Below, one piece after another: positions 34,766 through 44,048 of a stretch of 64,000 bases of DNA (within the stretch, counting starts at the first letter, position 1; the number at the start of each line of letters is the position of its first letter). This DNA is from CAZFOB01 sp964520325 (lineage in GTDB: Bacteria > Actinomycetota > JAICYB01), in NCBI GenBank assembly GCA_964520325.1, contig CAZFOB010000017.1:6600-70599 (forward strand), read 5' to 3'. A model generated the notes under the pieces. That model worked only from the letters and a program-made list of their open reading frames with translations, was not told the origin of the DNA and did no database searches. The translations under genes and the position numbers were made by a program.

Positions 34766-36457
34766 ATGACCGACCGCGATACGCGAGCTGACCCGCGTCC
34801 CCGTTCGAAGGACGTGAGCGAGGGCTACGAGCGTGCTCCCGCGCGCGCGATGCTCCGGGCGGTCGGACTGACCGACGAAGACTTCACCAAGCCGCAGGTC
34901 GGCGTCGTCTCGTCCTGGAACACCGTGACCCCATGCAATGCGAGCCTCGACCGCGACGCGACATGGGCAACCGAAGGAGTGCGCGCGGCCGGTGGCGTGC
35001 CGCTCGAGTTCACGACGATCACCGTCTCGGACGGCATCTCCATGGGCCACGAAGGCATGCGTGCATCGCTCGTCAGTCGCGAGGTGATTGCCGATTCGAT
35101 CGAGCTGGTCGTCCACGCAGAACGGTTCGACGGTGTGGTGTCGATCGGCGGATGCGACAAATCGCTCCCGGGCATGCTCATGGCGCTGGCGCGGCTGAAC
35201 CTCTCGTCGGTGTTCCTGTACGGCGGCTCGATCCGCCCCGGCTCCTTCCACGGGGTCGATGTCACGATCCAGGACATGTTCGAAGGTGTCGGCGCCGTCG
35301 CCGGCGGGATGATGACCGAAGAGGAGCTCGACGAGATGGAGCGCGTCGCATGCCCCGGATTCGGCGCGTGTGGCGGGATGTTCACCGCCAACACGATGTC
35401 GTCGATCTCGGAGGCGATCGGCATGGCCCTTCCGTATTCGGCTTCGATCCCGGCGTCCGGAGACGCGCGCCGCGAGGCGGTCGCGAGAGCCAGCGGCGAA
35501 GCGGCGATCAACCTGCTCAATCTGGGCATCCGAGCGCGCGACATCATGACTCGCGAAGCGTTCGAGAACGCGATCGCGGTGGCTTGCGCCGTCGGCGGAT
35601 CGACGAACGCCGTGCTCCATCTGCCGGCCATCGCACACGAGGCCCAGGTCGACCTGTCGATCGACGACTTCGACCGCATCTCGCGCCGCACGCCGCACAT
35701 CGCCGACTTCAAGCCGGGTGGGAAGTACGTGATGATCGACGTCGACCGGATCGGTGGCATCCCCGTCGTCATGAAGGAGCTTCTCGATGCGGGACTCCTT
35801 CACGGTGACTGCATGACCGTCACCGGCAAGACGATCGCGGAGAACCTTGCGGATGTTGCCTTTCCGGAAGATCAGGATGTCGTGTACCGGACGTCGTCGC
35901 CGATCCATGCCGAGGGTGGTTACGCGATCCTCAGGGGGAACATCGCCCCGGACGGAGCCGTGCTCAAGGTGTCTGCGACGACCATGCGGACGTTCCGCGG
36001 CCCGGCACGCGTGTTCGACTCGGAAGAGGATTGTTTCCGCGCCGTGGCTGCTCGTCAGCTACGCGAAGGCGACGTCGTGATCATCCGATACGAAGGTCCA
36101 CGCGGTGGTCCCGGTATGAAGGAGATGCTCGCCGTTACCGGCGCGATCGCCGGTGCCGGACTCGGTGACAAGGTGCTTCTCGTCACCGACGGCCGCTTCT
36201 CCGGCGCATCGCGGGGCGGATCGATCGCCCACGTGGCTCCGGAAGCCGCCGACGGCGGGCCTATCGCGCTCCTGCGCGAAGGCGACATCGTTCGCCTCGA
36301 CGTCGAAACGCGCCGCCTCGACGTCGAAGTAGACGACGCCGAGCTCCAACGTCGCATGGTCGAGTGGGTGCCGCCTCCGCCGCGTTACACAACCGGAGCG
36401 CTCGCCAAATACGCGCGGATGGTTGGCTCGGCCTCCACGGGAGCCGTGACCAGCTGA
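34766..36457 (+). CDS. ilvD: dihydroxy-acid dehydratase
   Basis: 563 residues. Fe-S cluster Cys in NTVTPCNASL, SIGGCDKSLPG and CPGFGACGGMFTANTM; C-terminal GRFSGASRGGSIAHVAPEA. It dehydrates dihydroxyisovalerate and dihydroxymethylvalerate, the third common step in Val/Ile synthesis. It stands 5 kb before ilvB, outside the attenuated operons; I see no leader peptide upstream. The reverse strand carries a long open frame that is only a shadow. Confidence 0.97.
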   Translation: MTDRDTRADPRPRSKDVSEGYERAPARAMLRAVGLTDEDFTKPQVGVVSSWNTVTPCNASLDRDATWATEGVRAAGGVPLEFTTITVSDGISMGHEGMRASLVSREVIADSIELVVHAERFDGVVSIGGCDKSLPGMLMALARLNLSSVFLYGGSIRPGSFHGVDVTIQDMFEGVGAVAGGMMTEEELDEMERVACPGFGACGGMFTANTMSSISEAIGMALPYSASIPASGDARREAVARASGEAAINLLNLGIRARDIMTREAFENAIAVACAVGGSTNAVLHLPAIAHEAQVDLSIDDFDRISRRTPHIADFKPGGKYVMIDVDRIGGIPVVMKELLDAGLLHGDCMTVTGKTIAENLADVAFPEDQDVVYRTSSPIHAEGGYAILRGNIAPDGAVLKVSATTMRTFRGPARVFDSEEDCFRAVAARQLREGDVVIIRYEGPRGGPGMKEMLAVTGAIAGAGLGDKVLLVTDGRFSGASRGGSIAHVAPEAADGGPIALLREGDIVRLDVETRRLDVEVDDAELQRRMVEWVPPPPRYTTGALAKYARMVGSASTGAVTS

Positions 36458-36478
36458 CCCGAGCGGTTACGGTATGAC

Positions 36479-38116
36479 ATGAGCAAGACCTGGTGGCGGG
36501 ACGCCGTCATCTACCAGATCTATCCGCGCTCCTTCTGCGATTCCAACGGCGACGGCATCGGTGATCTCAAGGGCATCACGAGCAAGCTCGAACACCTCGA
36601 GTGGCTCGGCGTCGATGCGATCTGGCTGAACCCGATCATGCCGTCGCCGAACACCGATTGGGGCTACGACGTCTCCGACTACTGCGACGTGCATCCCGAT
36701 CTCGGCACCCTGGACGACTTCGACGAGCTCGTCCAGCACGCAGATGCGCGCGGGATCAAGATCCTCAACGACCTCGTGCCCAATCACACCTCCGACATGC
36801 ATCCGTGGTTCGAGGACGCGCGGATGTCGAAGGATTCGCCGATGCGCGACCGCTACGTGTGGGCAGACCCCAAGCCGGACGGCTCGCCGCCCAACAACTG
36901 GGCCTCGCAGTTCGGCGGCTCCGCGTGGACGCTCGACGAGACGACAGGTCAGTACTACCTGCACCTGTTCCTGCCCACGCAACCCGACCTCAACTGGTGG
37001 AGTCCCGACGTTGCCGACAGCTTCGACGAGATCCTCCGGTTCTGGTTCGACCGCGGCGTCGCGGGCTTCCGTCTCGACGTCTGTCACGCGATCGTGAAGG
37101 ACCAGGAACTGCGCGACAACCCTCCGGCCTCCGACGACGATCCGCCGGCCGTGCGCCGTTCGGGGTTTCGCTCGATCTACGACATGAACCGTCCCGAGGT
37201 GCACGACGTGCTGCGCCGGTGGCGGAAGATCGCGAAGACATACGAGCCCGAGCGCTTGCTCGTCGGGGAAACCTATGTGTGGGACATCGAATCGTTGATC
37301 GCGTTCTACGGCAAACGGAACGACGAGCTCCAGCTTGCGATGAACATCCCGTTCGTCAGCTCGAAGTTCGAGCCGAGCCGTCTGGCAACCATCGTCGGCA
37401 ACATCGAAGGCGGCTTGCCCAGGCATGGCTGGCCGGTGTGGATGGGTTCGAACCACGACGCCGACCGCATGGCGTCCCGGTGGTGTGAGAACGACGATCG
37501 TAAGGTGCGCTGCGCGCTCATGATGCTGCTCACGCTTCGCGGCACGCCGCTACTCGGCTACGGCGACGAGATCGGTCTTCCGGACGTCGAGCTCACGGAA
37601 GACCAGCTGCGCGATCCGGTTGGCATGCGCTACTGGCCTGCGTATGCCGGACGCGATCCCGGGCGTACGCCGATGCAGTGGACGACGGAGCCCGGAGCAG
37701 GCTTCACCGAGTCCGGTGCGCAGCCGTGGTTGCCGCTCGGTGACGCACATGCGCACAACGTCGCCGACCAGCAGGCGGACGAGAGTTCGGTGCTTCATCT
37801 GTGCCGCGATCTCATAGCGCTGCGCAAACAAGAACGGGATCTTCGCCTGGGTGCGTACAGGAAGCGGGCCTCGCCCGATGGCACATGGGTCTTCCGGCGA
37901 GGCAAGGGCTTCGTCGTCGCGATCAACATGTCGGACGACGTTGCGAAGATCACGCGACTGCGCGGAACGATCAGACTCTCGACCGGTCGCGACCGCGACG
38001 GTCAGTCGTTCTCCGGCGGACTTACCCTCGAAGCCTGGGAAGGCGTCGTGATGTCAACGATGGCCTCCTCGACGGCTTCCTCTACCGGCGCCTCGGCGGC
38101 ATCCTCGGGTCCCTGA
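36479..38116 (+). CDS. GH13 alpha-glucosidase / oligo-1,6-glucosidase
   Basis: 545 residues. Start WWRDAVIYQIYPRSFCDSNGDGIGDLKGI, conserved region I DLVPNHTS, nucleophile Asp in GFRLDVCHAIVKD, acid Glu in LLVGETYVWD and the SNHDADR region with the third Asp. It hydrolyses alpha-1,4 or 1,6 glucosidic bonds, cytoplasmic as no signal is present. The C-terminal tail (STMASSTASSTGASAASSGP) lies entirely antisense to the end of the convergent membrane gene, giving a 115-nt overlap; normal family members would end near EAWEGVVM. Confidence 0.93.
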   Translation: MSKTWWRDAVIYQIYPRSFCDSNGDGIGDLKGITSKLEHLEWLGVDAIWLNPIMPSPNTDWGYDVSDYCDVHPDLGTLDDFDELVQHADARGIKILNDLVPNHTSDMHPWFEDARMSKDSPMRDRYVWADPKPDGSPPNNWASQFGGSAWTLDETTGQYYLHLFLPTQPDLNWWSPDVADSFDEILRFWFDRGVAGFRLDVCHAIVKDQELRDNPPASDDDPPAVRRSGFRSIYDMNRPEVHDVLRRWRKIAKTYEPERLLVGETYVWDIESLIAFYGKRNDELQLAMNIPFVSSKFEPSRLATIVGNIEGGLPRHGWPVWMGSNHDADRMASRWCENDDRKVRCALMMLLTLRGTPLLGYGDEIGLPDVELTEDQLRDPVGMRYWPAYAGRDPGRTPMQWTTEPGAGFTESGAQPWLPLGDAHAHNVADQQADESSVLHLCRDLIALRKQERDLRLGAYRKRASPDGTWVFRRGKGFVVAINMSDDVAKITRLRGTIRLSTGRDRDGQSFSGGLTLEAWEGVVMSTMASSTASSTGASAASSGP

Positions 38117-38847
38117 GCGACGTCGCCTTCCTTCTTCGGTGCCCCGAACCGCTTCGCGACGGTGCTCAGCAGCACCGCGACCACGATGAGGATGATCGAG
38201 ATCCGGAAGCTCCACTCGCCGAACGCTTTGATCCTGTCGGGTAGCCACGGCCACTGGTCGCCGGCGCGGGCGCCGAGCCAGAGCATCAGCGCCGCGTAGA
38301 CGACGGCCCCGACGCCGAACGACGCAAGGAACTTGCTGAAGCGCATGCGCGCGCTTCCCGCCACGAGAACCATGGGGGTCAACAGCCACTCGAGGAACCC
38401 GCGAGCGATGAAGATCGCGTAGACGCCGCGCCGGTCGATCCACCGGGTGGCCCGTTCGATCTGCTTGGGGTTCCAGATCGACGCCCACATCGAGCCGGGC
38501 TGCGCGGCCTTCTCGGCGAGCAGGGGGCCGAAGCGAAAGCCGGCCCAGTACAAGAAGAGTCCGGCGACGAACGATTGGAACACCGATGTCGCACCGGTGG
38601 CGATCATCATCACGGAGCTGTGGTCGGCGGCCGCCGTTCCCGTCGCGATCAGGCTGAGCATCGAGTTGTTGAGGAGCGGAACCGCCCACGGTGCGGAATC
38701 GAGAAGCTTCGGGAGGTAGGCAAGTCCGATCCGGTTGGCGATGAATCGGAAGACCAGATAGCCGACGAGCAGGCCCAAGGCTTGGCGATCGGACAGGAAG
38801 AAGCGTGGCTGATCTGTGGCGCGATCCTGGTTCGTATCGTCCATCAC
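38002..38847 (-). CDS. DedA/VTT-like membrane protein
   Basis: 281 residues with four to six hydrophobic segments (about 23-40, 60-80, 85-105, 140-190 and 220-240). The stretch YAIFIARGFLEWLLTPMVLVAGSARMRFSKFL followed by GVGAVVYAALMLWLGARAG resembles the DedA/SNARE-associated core (Arg, re-entrant helix, AG-x-ARM-xFxxF). The family affects membrane lipid flipping and proton balance. The acidic tail (EDAAEAPVEEAVEEAIVD) overlaps the GH13 gene. Assignment is moderate. Confidence 0.7.
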   Translation of the reverse strand: MMDDTNQDRATDQPRFFLSDRQALGLLVGYLVFRFIANRIGLAYLPKLLDSAPWAVPLLNNSMLSLIATGTAAADHSSVMMIATGATSVFQSFVAGLFLYWAGFRFGPLLAEKAAQPGSMWASIWNPKQIERATRWIDRRGVYAIFIARGFLEWLLTPMVLVAGSARMRFSKFLASFGVGAVVYAALMLWLGARAGDQWPWLPDRIKAFGEWSFRISIILIVVAVLLSTVAKRFGAPKKEGDVAQGPEDAAEAPVEEAVEEAIVDITTPSQASRVSPPEND

Positions 38848-38896
38848 GGCATCCTAGTGGTCAGCGTCCGGCCGTAGAGGCAGATACGGTATCGGC

Positions 38897-40207
38897 GTGA
38901 AGAGACGTCGGTTCAGAGCTCTCGGTATCGCGTTCGTCCTTCTGACCGCGGCATGCGGCGGCGGTGACGATGTTTCGGACGCCGACCGCGTCATCGCGTC
39001 GCCGCTGGCTTCGCCCTCCGTGAGTCCGGTCGACACGCAGTCTCCGAAACCGAAGGCCACCTCCGGCGAAAGGAGCGACGAAACGCCGGGCGCATCAGGG
39101 ACGAGTTCGTCGGCGCGCACAACGGAGCCGAGACCGGCGACGTCGCAGCCGGCCAGGCCCGCAAGCCTTGCGAAGGCAAGGATCAAGCTCACCAAGATCG
39201 CGACGTTGGCGGACCCCGTTGCCTTCGCGGTCCGCAAAGGCGACTCCGACTTCTACATCGCAGAACGCCACAGCGGAAAGATCCGCACGATCCGTAACGG
39301 GCGCGTCGGCGCCACCGTGCTTGACATCGGCGGTGAGATCTCGACGGGCAACGAGCAAGGGCTCCTCGGTCTCGCGTTCTCGCCGTCGGCAAGCTTGCTC
39401 TACATCAACTTCACCAACCAGGCCGGCGACACGGTGATCCGCGAGTACTCCTTCTCGTCAGGACGCACGTCCTCACCGCGAACGGTCCTCACCGTCGACC
39501 AGCCGTTCGCCAACCACAACGGCGGCAACCTCGTCTTCGGGCCGGACGGTTTCCTCTACATCGGTCTCGGCGACGGCGGCAGCGCCGGCGATCCGATGAA
39601 CAACGCACAGAACCTCGAAACGCTGCTGGGCAAGATGCTGCGCATCAACCCGGCGCAGTCCGGTTCGAGCGCATATACCTCACCGAGCTCCAACCCGTTC
39701 GTCGGACGTGACGGACGCGACGAGATCTGGGCATACGGATTACGCAACCCATGGCGATACTCCTTCGACCGCAGTACGAAGGACCTCTTCATCGGCGACG
39801 TCGGACAGGGCGAGTGGGAGGAGATCAGCTTCCAGCCCGGCGCCGCGACAGGCGGCGACAACTATGGTTGGCGCCACATGGAGGGAAGTCACAGCTACGG
39901 CGGCGGTACGCCGCCGTCCGGCCATCACGGACCGATCTACGAGTACTCGCACGACGGTGGGAACTGCTCGGTGACCGGGGGCTATGTGTACCGCGGTTCG
40001 CGGATCCACGACCTGAAGGGCGCGTACGTGTTCGCCGACTTCTGCGTCGGTGATCTCCGTGCGTTCACGCAGAAGAGTGGGCGCGCGTCCGGACAACGGT
40101 TGCTGGGGAAGAAGGTGGGGAGCCTCTCCTCGTTCGGACAGGACGCCAAAGGTGAGCTCTACGTCCTGTCGCTCGGCGGAGAGGTGTACCGGATCGATCC
40201 GGCCTGA
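38897..40207 (+). CDS. PQQ-type aldose sugar dehydrogenase-like lipoprotein
   Basis: 436 residues from GTG 38897. A signal peptide ends in a lipobox LLTAAC, so the mature protein is lipid-anchored at Cys20 or so. A Ser/Pro/Thr linker (about 22-95) leads to the six-blade GSDH domain: SGKIRTIRNG, EQGLLGLAFSPS, NHNGGNLVFGPDGFLYIGLGDGG, YGLRNPWRYSFD, YGWRHMEG and a C-terminal SSFGQDAKGELYVLSLGGEVYRI. The family oxidises sugars using PQQ. A paralogue lies 11 nt downstream. Confidence 0.88.
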   Translation: MKRRRFRALGIAFVLLTAACGGGDDVSDADRVIASPLASPSVSPVDTQSPKPKATSGERSDETPGASGTSSSARTTEPRPATSQPARPASLAKARIKLTKIATLADPVAFAVRKGDSDFYIAERHSGKIRTIRNGRVGATVLDIGGEISTGNEQGLLGLAFSPSASLLYINFTNQAGDTVIREYSFSSGRTSSPRTVLTVDQPFANHNGGNLVFGPDGFLYIGLGDGGSAGDPMNNAQNLETLLGKMLRINPAQSGSSAYTSPSSNPFVGRDGRDEIWAYGLRNPWRYSFDRSTKDLFIGDVGQGEWEEISFQPGAATGGDNYGWRHMEGSHSYGGGTPPSGHHGPIYEYSHDGGNCSVTGGYVYRGSRIHDLKGAYVFADFCVGDLRAFTQKSGRASGQRLLGKKVGSLSSFGQDAKGELYVLSLGGEVYRIDPA

Positions 40208-40218
40208 GGCGATCGACC

Positions 40219-41409
40219 GTGCCGTCCTCTCGCGTCTCCCGCACTACTCTTCGCGCGCTGCGGAGTGGGACATTCGTTGTGTGGAGCGCCTTGGTGCTTG
40301 TCGCGCTGCCGGCGTCCTTCGAGATCCGGGAAGCCGAGGTCCCGTCGGCGTCCGAGGTTCGTAAGGACCTCTTCGACATCGACCTCGAGCTCACCCTCTT
40401 CGCTCGTGTGCCACGTCCGACCGCGATGGCGGTGCGCTACGGCGACGACGCGATCTACGTCGCGTCGAAGAAGGGCCAGGTCTGGCAGGTGCTCGGCCGG
40501 AAGAAGAAGGTCGTCCTCGACGTCGAGAAGGAGCTCTCTTTCGGGTTCGAGCAGGGACTTCTCGGTCTCGCCTTCACTCCTGACGGCAACCGCCTCGTCG
40601 TGAACTTCACAAATAAGAAGGACGCATCGGTGACCCGCATCTACGACTTCGACGGCGAAGCGATCGACTCGTCGAAGAAGGATCTCTTCGTGGTGCCGAA
40701 ACCGAAAGCGGAGCACAACGCCGGTAACCTCGCGTTCGGCCCAGACGGCTATCTCTACCTCTCGCTCGGTGACGGAGGACTCTCAGGCGACCCCGATGAC
40801 AACGCTCAGTCTCTCGACGAGATGCTCGGCAAGATCCATCGCATCGAGATCCTTCCCGGCGGCTTCTACGGGATCCCCGACGACAATCCGTTCGCCGACC
40901 GCAAGGGCGCGCGAGGCGAGATCTGGGCGTACGGGTTCCGCAATCCATGGCGCTATTCGTTCGATCGGTTGACGGGAGACCTCTGGATCGCCGACGTCGG
41001 ACGAGACAACCGCGAAGAGATCGACTTCGAGCCTTTCGAGAGCCCCGGCGGGAACAACTACGGTTGGAACAAGGTCGAGGGCTCCATCCCGTACGAGGAC
41101 CGCAAGCCACCCAAGGATCACGTGCTCCCGGTGTACGACTACCAACACGACGACGAGACGTGCGCGGCCACCGGCGGGTTCGTCTATCGCGGCTCCGCCA
41201 TCGCCGGGCTCGACGGTACGTACCTGTTCTCCGACTTCTGCCGCGGCGGACTCGACGCCATCCGCTTGAAGGACGGAGAGGTCGACGAGTACCGACGCTA
41301 CGCCGACATCGAGCAAGGGCGGATCTCGTCGTTCGGACAGGACGCCGACGGCGAGCTCTACGTGCTCGCGCTCGAAGACGGCGCCGTCTATCGCATCGAC
41401 CCCGCCTAA
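40219..41409 (+). CDS. PQQ-type aldose sugar dehydrogenase-like protein, tandem paralogue
   Basis: 396 residues from GTG 40219. The N-terminal hydrophobic stretch (about 14-32) is a signal peptide or anchor without a lipobox. The propeller matches its neighbour: EQGLLGLAFTPDG, AEHNAGNLAFGPDGYLYLSLGDGG, YGFRNPWRYSFDRLTGDLWIADVG and SSFGQDADGELYVLALEDGAVYRIDPA. Tandem duplication with divergence in the signal region. Probably a soluble or anchored secreted form of the same activity. Confidence 0.87.
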   Translation: MPSSRVSRTTLRALRSGTFVVWSALVLVALPASFEIREAEVPSASEVRKDLFDIDLELTLFARVPRPTAMAVRYGDDAIYVASKKGQVWQVLGRKKKVVLDVEKELSFGFEQGLLGLAFTPDGNRLVVNFTNKKDASVTRIYDFDGEAIDSSKKDLFVVPKPKAEHNAGNLAFGPDGYLYLSLGDGGLSGDPDDNAQSLDEMLGKIHRIEILPGGFYGIPDDNPFADRKGARGEIWAYGFRNPWRYSFDRLTGDLWIADVGRDNREEIDFEPFESPGGNNYGWNKVEGSIPYEDRKPPKDHVLPVYDYQHDDETCAATGGFVYRGSAIAGLDGTYLFSDFCRGGLDAIRLKDGEVDEYRRYADIEQGRISSFGQDADGELYVLALEDGAVYRIDPA

Positions 41410-41481
41410 GAAAAGGGACGTAACCGAAGGGGACAGGAGCATCCCCTTTGGGCCCGATCTGTCCCGCGCAGGACCGGTCTG

Positions 41482-41510
41482 TTGACGTGTCTTCATGTTC
41501 GCGGTCATAC
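41482..41510 (+). promoter_or_regulatory. ilvB operon promoter
   Basis: TTGACG (41482-41487), a 17-bp spacer, then TCATAC (41505-41510). The predicted start, about 41517, is only 3 nt before the leader-peptide ATG at 41520, so the leader is essentially leaderless. Confidence 0.65.
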
Positions 41511-41519
41511 TGCATGTCC

Positions 41520-41558
41520 ATGAAGCGACTTCTGACCTCGAACGTACGTATTACGTAG
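41520..41558 (+). CDS. ilvB leader peptide (Leu/Val/Ile)
   Basis: Twelve residues, MKRLLTSNVRIT, then TAG. Five of the last nine codons region contains Leu-Leu, Val and Ile, the end products of the pathway controlled. It starts right after the promoter and its stop codon is the first part of a 12-bp hairpin, the arrangement of an attenuation leader. It is too short for ordinary gene finding. Confidence 0.7.
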   Translation: MKRLLTSNVRIT

Positions 41559-41620
41559 GCGAGCGCACAGGCGCTCGCCTACAGATGCCTCTCGTCCTTT
41601 CGGACGGGGGGTTTTTTCTT
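41555..41620 (+). terminator. ilvB transcription attenuator
   Basis: Hairpin 1: GTAGGCGAGCGC (41555-41566) pairs with GCGCTCGCCTAC (41571-41582), a perfect 12 bp starting at the leader stop. Hairpin 2: CCTCTCGTCC (41588-41597) pairs with GGACGGGGGG (from 41602), then TTTTTTCTT: an intrinsic terminator. GGCGAG of hairpin 1 could pair with CTCGTC of the terminator as an alternative. Regulation would depend on the ribosome's position on the leader. Confidence 0.75.
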
Positions 41621-41646
41621 ACTTGGAAACGGATAGGAGGCGAGAG

Positions 41647-43413
41647 ATGCAGTTCAAGACCGGACAGAAGATCAGTGGGGCCCAGAGCCTCATCCACTCC
41701 CTGGAGCAGGAGGGGGTACAGCACATCTTCGGCATCCCCGGCGGAACCATCCTGCCCGCCTACGACCCGCTGATCGATTCGTCCATCCGGCACATCCTGT
41801 GCCGCCACGAGCAGGGCGCTTCGCACGCGGCGGACGGCTACGCCCAGTCGTCCGGCATCCCCGGCGTGTGCTTCGCGACGTCCGGCCCCGGCGCCACCAA
41901 CCTCGTCACCGGGCTCGCCTCGGCGATGATGGACTCCGTCCCGATGGTGGCCGTCACCGGGCAGGTGAACACCTTCGCCATCGGCGGCGACGCCTTCCAG
42001 GAAGCCGACGTCACCGGGATCACTATGCCGGTCACCAAGCACAACTGGCTCGTCATGGACGCCCATGACATCCCCCAGGTGATCAACGAGGCCTTCCACA
42101 TCGCCACGACCGGTCGTCCGGGGCCCGTTGTCGTCGACATCCCCAAGGACGTTCTCCAAGCAACGACCGAGTGGTGGTATCCGGATTCGATCGATCTCCC
42201 CGGTTACCGTCCGCGCACCTTCGGGGATCCCCGTGAGGTCCGCGCGGCCGTCGAGATGATCGCGCAGGCGAAGCGGCCGATCGTCTACGCCGGTGGAGGC
42301 ATCATCAAGTCGTTCGCCTCAGATGTGCTGCGAGAGCTCGTCGAGCTCACCGGCATCCCCGCGGTGACCACGCTCATGGCGCGCGGCGTGATCCCGGACG
42401 ATCACCCGCTCGCACTCGGGATGCCCGGCATGCACGGCAACTACACCGCCGTCACGTCGATGCAGCAGGCAGACCTGCTCATCGCGCTCGGCACGCGCTT
42501 CGACGACCGCGTGACCGGCAAGCTCGCGAGCTTCGCGCCGCACGCGAAGATCATCCACGTCGATATAGACCCGTCCGAGATCGGCAAGAACCGCCGGGCC
42601 GACGTCGGCATCGTCGGCAACGCGAAGCACGTCATCCGCCAGCTGATCGAGGAGTGGAAGCGCCAAGGTGCGAATGGCCATCCGGACCAGCCCGACTTGC
42701 AACCGTGGAAGGCGCAGCTGCGCGATTGGCAAGAGCGTTTCCCGCTGCGCTACCCGGACGAATCGTCCAACGGACAGCTCCTGCCGCAGCACATCGTCGA
42801 CACGATCGGCAAGGTCACCGACGGCGAGGCGATCTACGCTTCCGGCGTCGGCCAGCACCAGATGTTCGCGTCGCAGTACATCCGCTTCAAGCATCCGAAC
42901 TCGTGGATCAACTCCGGCGGTGTCGGCGCGATGGGATACGGAGTGCCCGCCGGCATGGGGGCCAAGGTCGCCAACCCGGACAAGGACGTGTGGGTCATCG
43001 ACGGCGACGGCTGCTTCCAGATGACGTGCCAGGAACTCGCGACGATGACGACGGAGAAGATCCCGATCAAGATCGGCATCTTGAACAACGCCTATCTCGG
43101 GATGGTCCGCCAGTGGCAGGAGCTCTTCTACGACGGACGCTTCTCCGGCGTCTACCTCGGTCAGGACTGTCCCGACTACGTGAAGCTCGCCGAGGCCTAC
43201 GGTGCGATCGGGTTCCGGGTCGAGCACCCCGAAGAAGTTGAGCCGGTGATCGAGAAAGCCCAGTCGATCACCGATCGCACCGTGGTCATAGACTTCCGCT
43301 GCGACCCTGCCGAGAAGTGCTACCCGATGGTGCCGGCAGCTGCGAGCAACGACGACATCATCATGGACCCGCGCTTCCCGGTGGACCTGCCCGAGTTCGA
43401 CCACGACGAGTGA
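41647..43413 (+). CDS. ilvB: acetolactate synthase large subunit
   Basis: 588 residues from ATG 41647 with AGGAGG at 41635-41640. ThDP-dependent: catalytic Glu in LCRHEQGASHAADGYA, FAD-region GTRFDDRVTGK and ThDP motif GDGCFQMTCQELATM ... NNAYLGMVRQWQE. It condenses pyruvate (or 2-oxobutyrate) to acetolactate (acetohydroxybutyrate), the first step to Val/Leu/Ile. Regulated by the attenuator upstream and by the ilvN subunit. Confidence 0.97.
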   Translation: MQFKTGQKISGAQSLIHSLEQEGVQHIFGIPGGTILPAYDPLIDSSIRHILCRHEQGASHAADGYAQSSGIPGVCFATSGPGATNLVTGLASAMMDSVPMVAVTGQVNTFAIGGDAFQEADVTGITMPVTKHNWLVMDAHDIPQVINEAFHIATTGRPGPVVVDIPKDVLQATTEWWYPDSIDLPGYRPRTFGDPREVRAAVEMIAQAKRPIVYAGGGIIKSFASDVLRELVELTGIPAVTTLMARGVIPDDHPLALGMPGMHGNYTAVTSMQQADLLIALGTRFDDRVTGKLASFAPHAKIIHVDIDPSEIGKNRRADVGIVGNAKHVIRQLIEEWKRQGANGHPDQPDLQPWKAQLRDWQERFPLRYPDESSNGQLLPQHIVDTIGKVTDGEAIYASGVGQHQMFASQYIRFKHPNSWINSGGVGAMGYGVPAGMGAKVANPDKDVWVIDGDGCFQMTCQELATMTTEKIPIKIGILNNAYLGMVRQWQELFYDGRFSGVYLGQDCPDYVKLAEAYGAIGFRVEHPEEVEPVIEKAQSITDRTVVIDFRCDPAEKCYPMVPAAASNDDIIMDPRFPVDLPEFDHDE

Positions 43414-43456
43414 CGCGCGAAGCGCGGCGCTCAGCGAGCATGGAGAGGGACGACTG

Positions 43457-44047
43457 ATGCAACAACCGAAGGACGCTCTCTACGACGCACCGGCACCACG
43501 TGGACGCAAGCGAGTCCACACCTTGTCGGTGCTCGTCCAGAACAGGCCCGGTGTTCTCGCGCGTATCGCGGGCATGTTCGCCCGGCGCGGGTTCAACATC
43601 GAGTCGCTCGCGGTCGGTCCGACGGAGGATCCGAAGATCTCTCGTATGACCATCGTCGTCAACGTCGAAGCGAAGCCGCTCGAGCAGGTCGTGCGTCAGC
43701 TCGACAAGCTCATCAACGTGATCCACGTCGAGGAACTGCATCACGACGCCGTCGAGCGCGAGCTTATCCTCATCAAGGTCAATGCCGACGCCGGTGTGCG
43801 TTCGCAGATCCTCGAGATCGTGGACATCTTCCGCGCGAAGATCGTCGACGTGCATCCAGAGGCGCTGTCCCTCGAAGCCACGGGGACGCCGCAGAAGCTG
43901 GAAGCCCTGATCGACATCCTTCGGCCCTACGGGATCAGGGAACTCGCGCAGACGGGCATGGTCGCCATCGCGCGCGGCAAGCACACGATCGAGGACGCCT
44001 ACCTGTCCGTCGTCCGCGACGAAGCCGAACTAGAGGACGCAAGCTAG
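43457..44047 (+). CDS. ilvN: acetolactate synthase small (regulatory) subunit
   Basis: 196 residues. N-terminal ACT domain (HTLSVLVQNRPGVLARIAGMFARRGFNIESLAVGPTED, about 16-53) binds valine for feedback inhibition; the C-terminal half (LILIKVNADAGVRSQILEIVDIFRAKIVD) is the second ferredoxin-like domain. It starts 43 nt after ilvB; the gap holds a GC-rich sequence like the 44-bp repeat at 17796. ilvC does not follow. Confidence 0.96.
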   Translation: MQQPKDALYDAPAPRGRKRVHTLSVLVQNRPGVLARIAGMFARRGFNIESLAVGPTEDPKISRMTIVVNVEAKPLEQVVRQLDKLINVIHVEELHHDAVERELILIKVNADAGVRSQILEIVDIFRAKIVDVHPEALSLEATGTPQKLEALIDILRPYGIRELAQTGMVAIARGKHTIEDAYLSVVRDEAELEDAS

Positions 44048-44048
44048 C

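Noticed and set aside
34325..35908. Long open frame antisense to ilvD
   Set aside because: The opposite frame encodes a complete, motif-bearing ilvD; the antisense protein is Arg/His/Asp-rich with no fold signature, a codon-bias shadow.
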